A stretch of DNA of 64,000 bases from Nilaparvata lugens (lineage: Eukaryota > Arthropoda > Insecta > Hemiptera > Delphacidae): the NCBI RefSeq assembly GCF_014356525.2, contig NC_052518.1, positions 98,787,422 through 98,851,421 on the forward strand. The letters run 5' to 3'. A model generated the notes under the pieces. The model saw only the letters and a list, made by a program, of their open reading frames with translations, had not been told where the DNA came from and did no database searches. Within the stretch, counting starts at the first letter, position 1; each line of letters opens with the position of its first letter. A program made the translations under genes and the position numbers. This document shows, in pieces, positions 20,210 through 32,365 of this stretch.

Positions 20210-20394
20210 CTCAGCTAGTACCACAGAATAGGTACAGAATGGAAACTGTCACAGCCTACTATCCCACATTGAATCTGCTATAACAATAGAAGGAAAACAT
20301 TAAGTAGTGAATTAATACATTAAATTGAAGAGAAAACAAAGCTCTACAAATCTACGGTGAGCATTCATTTTTACAATGCATTGTTGGAAAGTTG
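20210..20394. repeat. Segment duplicated at 40972-41155
   Basis: From agctagtaccacagaatagg to gcattgttggaaagttg this is essentially identical to 40972-41154, same orientation, where the copy runs into the second assembly gap. Confidence 0.9.
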
Positions 20395-21200
20395 TAGGCC
20401 CTGAACTATCAAAAAATAGGATTAAAAGCTGCTATTTCAACAATTTTACACTTTTAAGAGTGTATATCTCAAAAACTGTTGGAGATATCACAAATCACCA
20501 CAAAACAAATATTGTAGGGAATTTATCAAGCTTCATTTCTGGATAGTTAGTCAAGTCGGTTGAATGCATTTTTCTCAATATATGAGCATGTAAGCAAAAC
20601 ATTGAAAAATTCAACTTTTAAACCACCCTTATCCCTTTAGCACAAGGGGTAGGGATGAGGACTTTTGATATGTTCACCCCCTAACTGGTCCCAACAAAGC
20701 TGCAAAGTCAAAAATTTTGTTCAAAACATTTTCTCCAAATTCCTTTGTCAATTGGTCTATTTTTGCATAACTGAAGATATCACACTCAACACTGAAGCTG
20801 CTGCAACAGTTGTGGGGATGTGCATAAACTTGTGAAATCATACATCAAATTGAAGAGAATTCGATGCTCTATTAAGCTCATGGTCAGCATGGATTTTTCC
20901 CATCGATATTCAAAAAGTTATAAGAGTAAAAATAACAAAACATTGAAGGAAAATGTGTTTTTTCAAAAATGTCACGTTTGAGAGTGGATATCTTGAAAAG
21001 TGAAAGAGATATAGAAAAAGAGTTGTAAGATCAATATTGTAGGAAATTATGTAAGCTTTAATTTCTTATGAAATAGTTAGGTCTGTAAAATTATTTATAT
21101 GCGAGAAACCAAAAAATGGTAACTTTGAACCACCCCCACCCCCTTAGCACAGGGGGTGAGGACTTTTGATATGTTTACCTCCTCACTACCCTTAAAAGAA
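20395..21200. repeat. Degenerate tandem duplication, period about 550 bp
   Basis: Two related units each carry aaattgaagaga, gagtg.atatct, and accaccc...cccttagcacagggggt then gaggacttttgatatgtt. They are noncoding. They precede and partly enter the 1.13 kb tandem duplication at 21011. Confidence 0.6.
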
Positions 21201-23282
21201 CTACGGGGTCAGAAATTGTCTTCCAAACTTTTCCCTCTATACCCTCTTTTGAGCATTCATTGCCTGGACTGAAATTATTGTAGAGAATAAATTTCTTCAA
21301 TGAATAAACTTGCTACATTTTTAAAACAAACTAATTTTATTAATTCATTAAAATAAATGAACTTTTCAAATTTTAATTTTTTTCCAGGTTTTTTTTTGGA
21401 AGGAATAATTCAAATTAAATAACTAAATAATAATTTTATTTGTTCACGGACTAGCCATACAAATACAGTGTTACAGTTAAATAGAGATACATGCACAATA
21501 TAATTATTATTCTATAGTTTAAACATTAACTTGCAAAAGAAATTTAATACAAAATTGAAATGTCAGTTCATGAGAGAGCACGATTTCACTCTTTACGTCT
21601 CTTATTAATATCTCCACTATATGTGGATTATCAAACAATCAAGAATAATAGAATACTACTGCATGACTGAAAATTAACATGAAAAATCGAATTAAGATAT
21701 CAATAGAATAATTACAATTCAACAAAAAAAAAAAAAACTTGAATATCACATCAATATAACAATTATAGATCAAACAAATAATTCAAATTAGAAAATGCTG
21801 ATGCCTTGCTAAATTATATTTATAAGGTACGGTTGTTGTTTCCATTACAGGAAATGTTGCGCTCTCATGACTGGAGTGATGTTCTCTTCAGTGATGACTT
21901 AGATTTCAAATTTAATACATTTCTAAACACTTTGAATCAATTTATTGAATGTTCTAAATCCTCTAGAATAATAGTAGCAAGAGGGACGCATTTAAGAAAA
22001 CTTAAACCCTGGATAACAAATGGTTTATGTGAAGCAATCCATTCCCGAGATAAATTGATTAAAAAAGTTTGAAGAAATCCAGAAAATACTCAAATAAAAG
22101 CCAAATTGAAATCATTTTCCAAGAAAATCAAATCCTGGATCAGAATAGAAAAAGAGTTGTAAGATCAATATTGTAGGAAATTATGTAAGCTTTAATTTCT
22201 TATGAAATAGTTAGGTCTGTAAAATTATTTATATGCGAGAAACCAAAAAATGGTAACTTTGAACCACCCCCACCCCCTTAGCACAGGGGGTGGGGACTTT
22301 TGATATGTTTACCTCCTCACTACCCTTAAAAGAACTACGGGGTCAGAAATTGTCTTCCAAACTTTTCCCTCTATACCCTTTTTTGAGCATTCATTGCCTG
22401 GACTAAAATTATTGTAGAGAATAAATTTCTTCAATGAATAAACTTGCTACATTTTTAAAACAAACTAATTTTATTAATTCATTAAAATAAATGAACTTTT
22501 CAAAGTTTTAATTTTTTCCAGGTTTTTTTTGGAAGGAATAATTCAAATTAAATAACTAAATAATAATTTTATTTGTTCACGGACTAGCCATACAAATACA
22601 GTGTTACAGTTAAATAGAGATACATGCACAATATAATTATTCTATAGTTTAAACATTAACATGCAAAAGAAATTTAATACAAAATTGAAATGTCAGTTCA
22701 TGAGAGAGCACGATTTCACTCTTTACGTCTCTTATTAATATCTCCACTATATGTGGATTATCAAACAATCAAGAATAATAGAATACTACTGCATAACTGA
22801 AAATTAACAACATGAAAAATCGAATTAAGATATCAATAGAATAATTACAATTCAACAAAAAAACTTGAATATCACATCAATATAACAATTATAGATCAAA
22901 CAAATAATTCAAATTAGAAAATGCTGATGCCTTGCTAAATTATATTTATAAGGTACGGTTGTTGTTTCCATTACAGGAAATGTTGCGCTCTCATGACTGG
23001 AGTGATGTTCTCTTCAGTGATGACTTAGATTTCAAATTTAATACATTTCTAAACACTTTGAATCAATTTATTGAATGTTCTAAATCCTCTAGAATAATAG
23101 TAGCAAGAGGGACGCATTTAAGAAAACTTAAACCCTGGATAACAAATGGTTTATGTGAAGCAATCCATTCCCGAGATAAATTGATTAAAAAAGTTTGAAG
23201 AAATCCAGAAAATACTCAAATAAAAGCCAAATTGAAATCATTTTCCAAGAAAATCAAATCCTGGATCAGAATAGAAAAAGAG
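21011..23282. repeat. 1.13 kb direct tandem duplication
   Basis: Unit 1 is 21011-22144 and unit 2 is 22145-23270. The 12-mer atagaaaaagag stands at 21011, 22145 and 23271, marking the junctions. Units are about 99 percent identical; most differences are length changes in A or T runs. Each unit carries the same 88-codon piece of LINE ORF2 with the same stop. Confidence 0.95.
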
Positions 23283-24016
23283 AAATATTATTCCACAATT
23301 AATGACCTGCCACCTCAAAAAAAGTGGTCTATCTTGAATAAATTATGTGGTAACTCTAATAAGAAAAGTAGTAACAATAAATTTAAAATTGAACATGGTA
23401 ATAATATTATAACGGATCCTTGTGATTTGGCCAATCTTTTCAATAGGTTTTTTGTTGATGTCTCTAAAGAAGTAGCATCTTCAGTCACAAACGGTGCTGA
23501 TCAGGAGTTGGGAGAGATTGACGATTTCTTTCAAATTCCCCACTGCCCACATTCTATTTTTTTGAGCCAGTAACATATGATGAACTCCTCTTGTATATGA
23601 ACGATTTGAAGCAAGGAAAGGCTCCAGGGGATGATGGTGTATCATCAAAAATGATAAAGTCTATTGCAACTGTTGTGATTCCCATTCTGATTGATATTTT
23701 CAATCATAGTTTATCAACGGGTGAATTTCCAACAGCAATGAAACTAGCCAAGGTAATTCCCATTTTTAAAAGTGGTTCAGAATCTCAATTAAACAATTAT
23801 AGACCAATCTCACTGTTATCGATTTTTTCCAAGCTTCTGGAAAGGGTAGTCAAAAAAAGAATATTATGCTTTTTAAATTCAACAAATTTTTTTTATGCAC
23901 GTCAATTTGGTTTCCGTGAAGGTTGTAATACGGAAATGGCTCTTGAGAGCTTCATGTCAACATTATATTATAGCCTGAATGCCAGAGTTGCTCCTCCGGT
24001 ATCTGGTCTTTTCTTA
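22932..24016 (+). pseudogene. LINE ORF2, linker and N-terminal RT
   Basis: Readable parts are a linker (LQEMLRSHDWSDVLFSDDLD), then after a TGA at 23196 the same frame continues (KAKLKSFSKKIKSWIRIEKE). A frameshift in a T7 run near 23565 leads into RT motifs LKQGKAPGDDGVSSKMIK, LAKVIPIFKSG, NYRPISLLSIFSKLLERV and QFGFREG. The reading reaches VSGLFL, where the DNA transposon is inserted. The same linker piece is present a second time at 21806-22072 because of the tandem duplication. Confidence 0.9.
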
Positions 24017-25995
24017 GGCCCGATTTCACCAAACCAACAGTTTAACAAAATGAAATCTGCTGTTTGGCCGTAAACGACAGAATCGAATTTCACCACACTC
24101 GTTTAGGGTCACGTGACTCCGAAAACTCCAGTTCAAACTTACCGGCCAAGTTTGGTCGGTTAGACTTCGAAAACGGGCGATTATAACCTATAAACAGTTT
24201 TATATCGCACTACTTTCGCGTTTTCGTGTAGCCTACTGTAATCGTAAAGAGCTGAATGTTAGGTCACACACACTCATGTATTGACATTTCAAATGTTGTT
24301 CAATAGTCAGTTGATTATTTTGATATTGTTGGATTTAGTTATAAGTTTGTTAGTTAATTCATTAGGCAGTAGTTTATTAAAATTGTTGAATTCGCTTCCT
24401 ATTTTTAACCAATCCAACAGTTTCAATAATTTATTTAAAGTAATAAGTCTTCTTACATTCAATAATATTAAAATTTTTTCCTATTAGATCAATCAGAACT
24501 GTTCATATATATATATGCAGAGGCTTCCCAATCGTTTTCCCACTCAACGTTTTCTCCATGAGTTTCTTATTAAACTACCTAATATATATAAATGACCCAA
24601 TTAAAACTAATTAACAGATAAAAACGAATAAATTTTCGATTACAAATAATACCTATAGCTAATTTACAACACCGGAAAAACTATAGAAACAAGAAAAAGG
24701 CAACTTATACGTATATGTATGACTGTTTGGTTTGCAAGGGCATTTTTCCAAGTGTATTGAAAAACATTAAGGTATTACTTGTACATAAAAAAGGCGATAA
24801 AAAAACTTCTGACCATCAATTATTGTACCTGTGATATCCAAAGTATTCAAGGCCATGATGCAAGACCAGATATCAAGTCATTTTGAAAGCTTTGGTATGT
24901 TTACTGAAAAACAATTTGGCTTCAGGCCATGTAATGAAGTTACAAGACTAGTAAATAGTGTTGTTGATTATTTGGATAAGGATCTTTCTGTTAGCTTTAG
25001 GTCATATGCTGGTATGTCTTATGATACGGTACTGGCATAACATACTTGGTAGCAAACTTTCTTATTATGGCTGCAATTCTGAATGAATCGATCTCGTTAT
25101 GTCATATTTAAAAGACCGCAACCAGATTGTTTACAGAGATTGTCAGTTCTCTAAGGGCAGGAAGGATCGGTATAGGGTCACTCAACGCTCCATACTTGGA
25201 ACAATACTCATTAATAGCCTATATTTTAATGACATAATTTGTAACATAGAAGGTACTCATAAAGCAGGATTACTTTTTGCTGATGATCTTAATCTCAAAG
25301 TTAGTTGTAAATCCAAAACAGGAGTACAAAATTTTCTAGATGATAGCTCTGTACTCCTTAATGATTCATGTGAATAATGAAATCTCTCATTGAACCTAGA
25401 AAAAACTCTAATATTATGTCCACTTACAATAGATATTCAATCACCTATTCAGAAATAGGAATAATATCAGAGCTCAAAAGCTCAGGATCACTACTTTGCA
25501 AAAAAATCTTGTGTATACATCTGTCTTTAAGTATACATCACTTGTGTATACTTGACAATTCTTTACTACTAGGAATCAAATCATTGTCTCTTGCATTCTT
25601 CAGAAGAAAATTGAAAACTACTGAAAGCCTAAATTTTATATAGGCTAGCATACAAGAATTTTATGTGATTGACTAGACCAAATATTTGCAGACTAGTACT
25701 ATTATGTATTATCTAGTAACTATTATTGACGTTTGTAAATGCATTGTTAACAAAATAATGAAGATTCTTATTCGTATTGAATGTTAGAACAACAATCTAC
25801 GAGAGCACAACAAAGTTTTTAGGTTATAAAAATTACGTCAAGTGGGTTCACTGCCTTCACAATACCCCAAAACGACGGTTTCGGAATCTTTGGTCAGTTT
25901 GTGCTGGTGAAATCCGTCAGCATTCAAAACTTCTGTTCAGCCAGGAACCACAGTTTCGAAACCGGCGGTTTCAGAAACTTTGGTGAAATTGGGCC
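24017..25995. mobile_element. PIF/Harbinger-type non-autonomous transposon
   Basis: Ends GGCCCGATTTCACCAAA (24017) and TTTGGTGAAATTGGGCC (to 25995) are inverted with one mismatch. TTA flanks both sides (24014-24016, 25996-25998), the 3-bp target duplication of this superfamily. Further in, GC-rich ends share phrases such as cggtttcag and aaacc. There is no transposase. The element splits the LINE RT between GLFL and DIRKAFD, and the interior carries a decayed LINE fragment. Confidence 0.88.
24690..25640 (+). pseudogene. Decayed LINE RT fragment nested in the PIF/Harbinger element
   Basis: In broken frames the plus strand reads VFKAMMQDQISSHFES, TEKQFGFRPCNE, SYLKDRNQIVYRD, and LLFADDLNLKVS, the last being the RT active-site box (FADD). 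Several stops and shifts separate them. It belongs to a LINE distinct from the host LINE, so this is the third level of nesting. Confidence 0.75.
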
Positions 25996-27135
25996 TTAGA
26001 TATCAGAAAGGCCTTTGATACAGTTAAACATTCGCTACTGCTTGACAAACTATCTAGGGCTGGTATAAGAGGTGTGCCTCAGAATTGGTTCAGATCATAT
26101 TTGAGTAAAAGAGTGCAATATGTTGCCCTGGGGGATGCCAAAAGTGAGATCCTGGAAGTGGACTGTGGGGTCCCGCAGGGTTCAGTACTCGGACCAGTTT
26201 TATTTCTCATTTTTATAAATGACCTTTTCTCAGGTAATTTTAATGGTATTCCAGTTTCCTTTGCAGATGATACTGCTTTCTCTTATTGTAATACAGACGT
26301 GCAAAACCTAAATAAAATTATGCAAGAAGATCTGAATAGAATGCTTTCCTGGTTCAATAAGAATGGCCTAGCCCTAAACCTCTCTAAAACCAAATATATA
26401 TTATTCACATTGTCTACTCCTTGGCAACTCCTTCACCCATTAAAATTTCATACAATTTCTTGTAGTCAAATCAATTGTGATTGTGGTACTGTGGCACAAA
26501 CTGATTCCATCAGGTATCTAGGTCTGGTAGTGGATGAGAAACTCTCTTGGTCTCATCACATTTGTAAATTAAAAAATTATCTCCGCCATATTCTAAAAAA
26601 AATCTACCACCTTAGAAAATTCATTCCTTCAGCTGTGCTCAGGCAACTCTATTTTGCTCTGGTGGATTCCAAATTAAGTTATGGCATTAGTTGCTGGGGA
26701 TCCACCTACAAAACCCATCTAGCACCTCTAATTGTGCTTCAAAAAGCCATAGTACGGTGTATGAAGGGTGTGAGCAGGATCGAACACTCTTTTCCTATCT
26801 TTCAATTTTTCGATTGTTTGCCATTGCCCTATAAATATGTTTTCAAAGTCTTATCATCCTTTTACATGTTATCAGGCAATCGAAGTCGGCAAATGTTCGA
26901 GAATGATAATGTATACAGAACTAGAAGAGTAGTTGAAAATTTAGCTAGACACCCCAGAGTGTATAACACTTTTTTTCAGAAATCCTTTGTCTTTTTGGGG
27001 CCAAAATTTTCCAACTATCTACCTGATTATATAAGAAATATTGAGAACAAAATACTTTTGAAAAAACAAATATCAAAATGGCTTACTGGATGTCTGCCTG
27101 AAACTATTGAGAGTTATTTTTCTGTAATTATCTGA
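25996..27135 (+). pseudogene. LINE ORF2, RT active site and C-terminus
   Basis: Directly after the transposon the frame resumes with DIRKAFDTVKHSLLLDKL and runs open to 27135. RT motifs are VPQGSVLGPVLFLIFINDL, VSFADDTAFSY (active-site FADD), NLSKTKYILF, and YLGLVVDEKLSWSHHI. The C-terminal region has the usual YGISCWG and LQKAIVRCM segments. It is intact over about 375 codons and is only separated from its N-terminal half by the insertion. Confidence 0.92.
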
Positions 27136-28034
27136 TTCCCATTCTATTATAATACTTATTTTACCTTTTTTGCACATACCAACTTGAAAGAGAAAGATGT
27201 GTGAGTGTGTGTGTGAATGTAGCATTAAAAACTTTTTTCACTGACCTCCTACTTGCATACAAATTGTAAATAATTTAGCAAGTAGTATTTTTATTTTGAC
27301 AGGAACTAACTGTATAGAAGTTTATATCTTTATTTCACTGAGTTGTGTTTTTTTTGTCAAAATAAAAAACGATTTGATTTGATTTGTTTATTCTTTAAGA
27401 TTTTTTTCAAAAAGATCTGATGGAACAGTACATGTGATATTGTTTTAAAAGAAATGCCTGATTTGACTGTTTCTACATTGGGCTAGTGAAAAAAATTATG
27501 AAAAAGTGTAATGGGACATCAATTTAATTCAATTTGACTGCATTAAAACCTGTATACCTAGCCTAACCCCTACCATATCTATGAATGTTCATCTTAGCTA
27601 ATAATATTATAGGTAGTGTAATGTCACATCTTTTCATAGCTTGTTGCCATTCAAAACCTATCCTAATACAAACAATTGACCTTGGAATCAGACTCAGTAT
27701 TTTTAGTAATATCAAATCACTGTTGTTTCCCTGTTTGTACTACATGATGTATGAACCCATCAGGGTTTCACCAATGACACTATCATACTCAGAAATCAAA
27801 TGAAAGTGTGAGCTCCATGAGTGTTCCTAGACCTAGGCAAGGATGGTGGAACCAGGTTGAGGCTGACTATAGTGAGGTTCATGTTATAATGGCAGTGGAG
27901 AAAGGTAGTAGAACAGTGTTGTCAATTCTCTGCCTAGTCACTGTCTTCTATGGAGGATATCTGATACTGATATATCTAATGGAAAACAGGAAAATCTTGT
28001 TTAGAGTGATCAATTATATTTTATTTTTCGACTA

Positions 28035-28310
28035 CTTGACACCTTGCACCCTCACGACTACTTGTCCCCTTTTAAAACCGGTTTTTAGGGGACAAGTAGA
28101 CGTGAGCCATTCCCATCTAGTTGTATCCTTTCTGAGGAGGTGACAACTAGTCGGGGGGACACCCTGTCGTGAGGGTGCAAGGTGTCAAGTTGTCGTTTAC
28201 GGTCGGGACTAGTTGACACCTCCGGTCCAGTAGGTGTCAAGTAGTGGGGGGCAACTTGACGGCAATGACATATTTTTACGAGAGTACAAGTAGTCGTCTA
28301 CGGTCACGAC
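28035..28310. repeat. GC-rich motif cluster 1
   Basis: Short motifs of the form tgtcaa(g/c)tagtcggggg occur repeatedly in both orientations. The first 150 bp form a hairpin: cttgacaccttgcaccctca near 28037 is inverted at 28170-28190. Bases 28141-28310 resemble 29240-29420. Confidence 0.75.
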
Positions 28311-29136
28311 AACCTATCCCCTCGACTCCACTCCACAACAAAATCACCATTCCGGCTCTTTATTTGGAAGTTGGAAAATGAAGCCAAACTATCAAGTTCT
28401 ATATGAAAAGGCATTGAGATTCCTAATTTTGTATTTTCAACATCATGTCTTTGTGGGTGAGCCTTTTCAACCATGGTGCAATCAAGAATAAGTATAGAAA
28501 CAGACTGGATGTTGAAGAGCCTCAAAATATTTCTTTCTTAATTCGAGAAATAATTTCTTTCTTTCAATATTTGCAGTGATAGATATGGCAACACGCTACT
28601 CTTCTTAATAATCATACTTATAAAATTTGTTTGAACAGTATCTGTGAGTGTAGAAGACACAGACACAACTTGAAGATTCTCATTGGCCTTCTTATGGTCT
28701 GATTGCAATCTTAGCGCAAGTATGTAGAGATAATTATTTATCCTCATATTAATTACCAGACTTCATGTAATACCTCAGTTGATAACAAGACTGATAGCTT
28801 CATCTGCCATATCATTTATGAATGGGTATTTGACTGTCCTAGCATTAGGCTCAATTTACTCGTAAACGGTGCGTCTGACGGGAAAATATAACTGAACAAA
28901 ATGTGTTAAGAATTGTGTTCTACATCTGGTTCAGTCACTAAAAGGGCTTATTATTCATTTTTTTCTGTTTTCAAACAACTCGAAAAAATTTGTCCTAAAA
29001 ATAACAAAGACGGCGAATATCTCCCGAACCGTGCGTTTAATGGGAAAATGTTACTGAACCAAAAGTGCTTAGAACTCAATTCTACATAATAACCAGTAAT
29101 AAAAATTACATGATCATTCCTCCCTACGCCGCGGGG

Positions 29137-29460
29137 GTGTAAGTCGTGCCAACTGGTGCTCTGTAGGTGACAAGTGGTCGGGGTGACAACTTGACGCCAG
29201 CGTGCAAGGTGTCATGTAGACATCCCCGTCTACTTGTGTCCTTTCAAAGGAGGTGTCAACTAGTCGAGGGGACACCCTGACGCGAGGGTGCAAGTTGTCA
29301 AGCAGTTGTTTACGATCATGACTAGTTGGCACCTTTGGTCCAGTAGGAGTCAAGTAGTCGGGGGGACAACTTGACGGCAATGGCATATTTTTACGAGGGT
29401 ACAAGTAGTCGCCTATGGCCAAAATGACCAGGTGTCAAGTAGTCGGGATGACAACTAGAT
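29137..29460. repeat. GC-rich motif cluster 2
   Basis: At least six copies of gtcaa.tagtcggg(g) or its inverse are packed in about 320 bp, including gtcaagtagtcggggggaca at 29349. About 180 bp are directly repeated from cluster 1. GC content is far above that of the neighbourhood. Confidence 0.75.
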
Positions 29461-29759
29461 GGCTACCCTTTGATACTGGTATATATGAAGTAATATTAAC
29501 AGTGAATTCTTGTTTAGAGTGATCAATTATATTTTATTCCTCATGAAAAAATATTTGCCAAAGATTAAATACTAAATTTTCATAATTATTGAGATTGAAT
29601 ATTCTGTTAATTGATTATATTTCTACATTGTTGGAGAATGATCTGGCTATGCTGCAGAGCTAGAAAATGATAGCGCTTTCTGCTTTGATGAATGATACAC
29701 AGGGGAAGCAAAACCAATGTTAATCAAATACTGCCATTATAACGTGGACCTCACTATAG

Positions 29760-30116
29760 GAGAGCTATTGAGGGAGAAGCAGAGGATCAAGCTGCATGAC
29801 GTTGAGTTGATGCTGGGGTAAAATATCAACATTATACTATTTATTGAATGACTTGATAATTTTATCGTGGATGATGACCATGTGAGCAGGTAATGCTTGT
29901 GAGTAGGTAATGGAAAGTGCAAGGTTGATTCCATGAGGCTGGCCACTAACGGTAAGACATGCATGATACACATATTGTCAGAGATTGTTGTGTCATCAAA
30001 GCGAAAGGCTTCCAGCAAAATTTGTTGAGGTTAGGTTTTTGTATCTCCAAATTTATTTTTTCTTTGCTGCACTATTTAAGTTTGTATTATAAATTTATTA
30101 GAAAAAACAGATTAGG
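29760..30116. other. AT-rich spacer
   Basis: No supported gene or element boundary; only short shadow frames. Confidence 0.4.
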
Positions 30117-30357
30117 TGACCTGTTGCCACCCGTAGGGGTCCCTAAGAGGACGAACCGAACACCAATTGATCTGGAGGCAAACCGGAATCAGCCACAGAG
30201 GCTCATTTGAGGTCCGGAAAACACCTGGGCCATTTCTGATAAGTTTTGACCTGTTGCCATGCACTACAAGGACAGTGATGACTGCCACTACTCTTTCACC
30301 ACTCCTAGCGACTCCCCTCCCTCCAGGTAGTGCGAAAGCATGGACTATCACCTCTCA
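30117..30357. other. GC-rich segment of unknown origin
   Basis: A block of about 240 bp with near-balanced GC abuts the truncated zinc-finger exon. The phrase gacctgttgcca occurs at both 30117 and 30249. One minus-strand frame of about 79 codons is open but matches nothing I know. It looks like an inserted element fragment. Confidence 0.4.
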
Positions 30358-30360
30358 GAA

Positions 30361-30608
30361 AGGCTTTTCCCCAGTGTGTTTTCTCATGTGAGTCTTCAAA
30401 TTACTAAGCCGTGTGGTTTTATAGCTGCAGTCAGAACAGCTGTGGAGTTTGATCTTTTTGCCAGCCACAGATGGCTCAGTGCACTCTTCCATGGGAGAGA
30501 TTGAATGTTCACCCACTTCTGTTGCATTGGCAGTTTCAGATGTGCTGCAGTTTGAAGGCCACATCTCCGGTTCACTCTCCACTGAACATCCTTCTGCCTC
30601 TTGCTCAA
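30361..30608 (-). CDS. C2H2 zinc-finger gene, finger exon (truncated)
   Basis: Minus-strand exon with acceptor ggtgtttgcag (AG at 30609-30610), entered in phase 1 from the exon at 31515-31662. It reads VEQEAEGCSVESEPEMWPSN, an acidic stretch with many Ser/Thr, then a C2H2 finger CSDCSYKTTRLSNLKTH..RKH and the linker TGEKPF. A multi-finger array would normally follow the linker; here a TGA and unrelated GC-rich sequence begin at about 30360. The exon is therefore cut by an insertion or deletion and the gene is likely broken. Fingers of this type bind DNA in the nucleus. Confidence 0.8.
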
Positions 30609-31514
30609 CTGCAAACACCAATAATGCAATTTGTAAACACTCACACAATTTTCCTTGCCTTACCTCAATTATACCTCATTGATTATCATAGTCATTATTC
30701 ACCAATTGATACAATGGTTTATACAAACCAAGAGTTTTGCTGTCGATTGTAGAAATAGTACATAAAACAGATTATAGTTAAATATTGGGTTAGATTGTGA
30801 ACAATCACAGAAATAATAATAACAAATAAATTATGCCATGAGCAATTTTTTTCATTGATACGTGAGAATACTGATCTATGATTGCTAATCCAGACCTTGG
30901 TTTTCTCTCAATTGACATAGGTATAGATTGAATTGTCAGAAAATGATTGGTTATGTATATAACTGCCTATCTTTTTTGCTTGAGAAAATGGAAATACTTT
31001 TAAATGAATAGGAAGATTCACCTGTGTTTTGACAAAAACTGTAAAAAATGTGCATCAAAATTAAAACTACAAACTGACATGAAATTGTCAGCTCTAGTTT
31101 GATGAGTGGGGTACCCACTATTCATCGACTACTCAGAGGAGCAACATGACCACAATTGGCAAACACAGCACATTATTGCATATCAGTTGTGCTGGAAATA
31201 GGATGATAATCTGTAGTTAACACAAGTAATTGAGTGGAGGGCAATTTATTGAAAGAATAAGACGTTGATGTTGTCAATACCACTATGTATATAGTGATAT
31301 ATAATATACTACAATATTCCCTCCATACAATCAAATTATTTAAGGAATGTGTATAAATGCAACTTATACCTATAACTGATGCTATGGCAACCACATCTGA
31401 TAGCCATTACCCTACATAATTATTCCTTCATTTCCTATTTTTTCCATTCACAATCAAGTGTTGTGTGTTATTATCATTGATGCATAAAAATGAATGAAAT
31501 AGCATGAATCTCAC
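30609..31514. other. Intron of the zinc-finger gene (duplicated at 9623-10528)
   Basis: The intron is about 99 percent identical to the one inside the LINE at 9623-10528. Differences seen are a few single bases and length changes in homopolymers (for example ctttttgc versus cttttttgc). Confidence 0.85.
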
Positions 31515-31662
31515 CATTTTCTTCCTCTTTGATGAATATTAGATTATAGCCAGGGATTAGATAATGTTGTTGGCTGAAATCACCATCAGTTGGAGAGCAT
31601 GCAGTGCTGCACTCTGGTGCTGGTTCTTGGCTGCTATCATTTTCCTGCTTAACTCTCGCCAT
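31515..31662 (-). CDS. C2H2 zinc-finger gene, upstream module exon
   Basis: Minus-strand exon of 148 bp, acceptor caatattgcag, donor AATG|GTGAG (31514). It enters in phase 0 and leaves in phase 1, matching the next exon. It encodes 49 residues beginning MARVKQENDSSQEPAPECST and ending NLIFIKEEEN. The opening xxVKQE and the IKEEEN are of the type [IV]K.E(Q/E)E, which resemble SUMO-acceptor sites in zinc-finger proteins. The Met may be a true start or an internal residue, because sister modules at the same position start with Ile or Val. Confidence 0.75.
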
Positions 31663-31744
31663 CTGCAATATTGATATCACAAACAATGAGAAGATAATCG
31701 ATTATTGTTACACCTCATGTGAAAGACAAATATTGGTACTGTAA

Positions 31745-31931
31745 GGCACAAATCACACTTACGTGACTTAGGTCGAGAAGAGACTCAACTCTAGTCAATA
31801 GCATGTATTTTGAAATGATGACGTCTTGGAGACTAGAATCAACTAGTCTGAGTGTCACCATTTGGAAACACATGCTCTCGACTAGGGTCGAGTCTCTTCT
31901 CGACCTGAGTCGCGTAAGTGTGAGTTGAGCC
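31745..31931. mobile_element. MITE with about 65-bp inverted repeats
   Basis: Ends GGCACAAATCACACTTACG and CGTAAGTGTGAGTTGAGCC are inverted, and inside them ggtcgagaagagactc pairs with gagtctcttctcgacc perfectly. A short loop separates the arms. Length 187 bp. No clear target duplication. Confidence 0.85.
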
Positions 31932-32365
31932 ATAGTCGTGAAGGAAAAGCAACTACTGAATTTGACTGCTGTCTTGAGTTATATCACGATAATTCCAGTT
32001 TAATGATAGTAATTGTAATGTTTTTCAAAGATTATGAAATCGCAAGCTAAGGCCAGCCATTCACTTTAAGGTTTGCCGAAGAGCTATAACTGTACATATA
32101 TTCGTCTGCACTCTGCAGTACACCTGGACAGGCAAGAGGTACTACTGTGCACTGGGTGAGTGAGGGGTAGTTGAAGTTGGAATAGCAGCCATCAAGTTCT
32201 GCTCTCTAGATTAAGATAAACTGATTGCTAGTTTGGTGGGTGTGAACAGAAAATAGACTAGAACGCTAGTCAAAATACTTACAATTTATGGTATAACAAT
32301 AAAGTATGGACTTTCTTCTCTATTCATACACTTGTGATGTTATTGACAATATTGCGATATAGACA

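Larger units (their letters stand above)
17399..20249. repeat. 28-bp perfect inverted repeat pair
   Basis: The bases acagtttccattctgtacct plus attctgtg (17399-17426) are exactly inverted at 20222-20249. A third copy lies at 40982-41009. They may be the ends of one composite element holding the two nested inverted-repeat segments described next. Confidence 0.6.
21840..27386 (+). mobile_element. LINE (non-LTR retrotransposon), plus strand, broken
   Basis: The ORF2 linker and RT are readable from about 21850 to 27135. A 3'-untranslated tail ends in aataaaaaac followed by gatttgatttgattt repeats near 27386. The copy is 5'-truncated, contains the 1.13 kb tandem duplication, an in-frame stop (22070 and 23196), a frameshift in a T run near 23565, and a PIF/Harbinger insertion at 24017-25995. 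It is inactive. Confidence 0.9.
27867..29759. mobile_element. TIR element of the tatagtgagg family
   Basis: Thirty-base inverted ends, ctatagtgaggttcatgtta.. at 27867-27896 and ..ggacctcactatag at 29730-29759, agree at 28 of 30 bases. Related ends lie at 6163 and 51856; the last 110 bp resemble 51775-51884. The interior has two GC-rich motif clusters, a degenerate repeat around 28860-29110, and a directly repeated phrase (tcttgtttagagtgatcaat at 27994 and 29507). There is no transposase. Confidence 0.65.
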
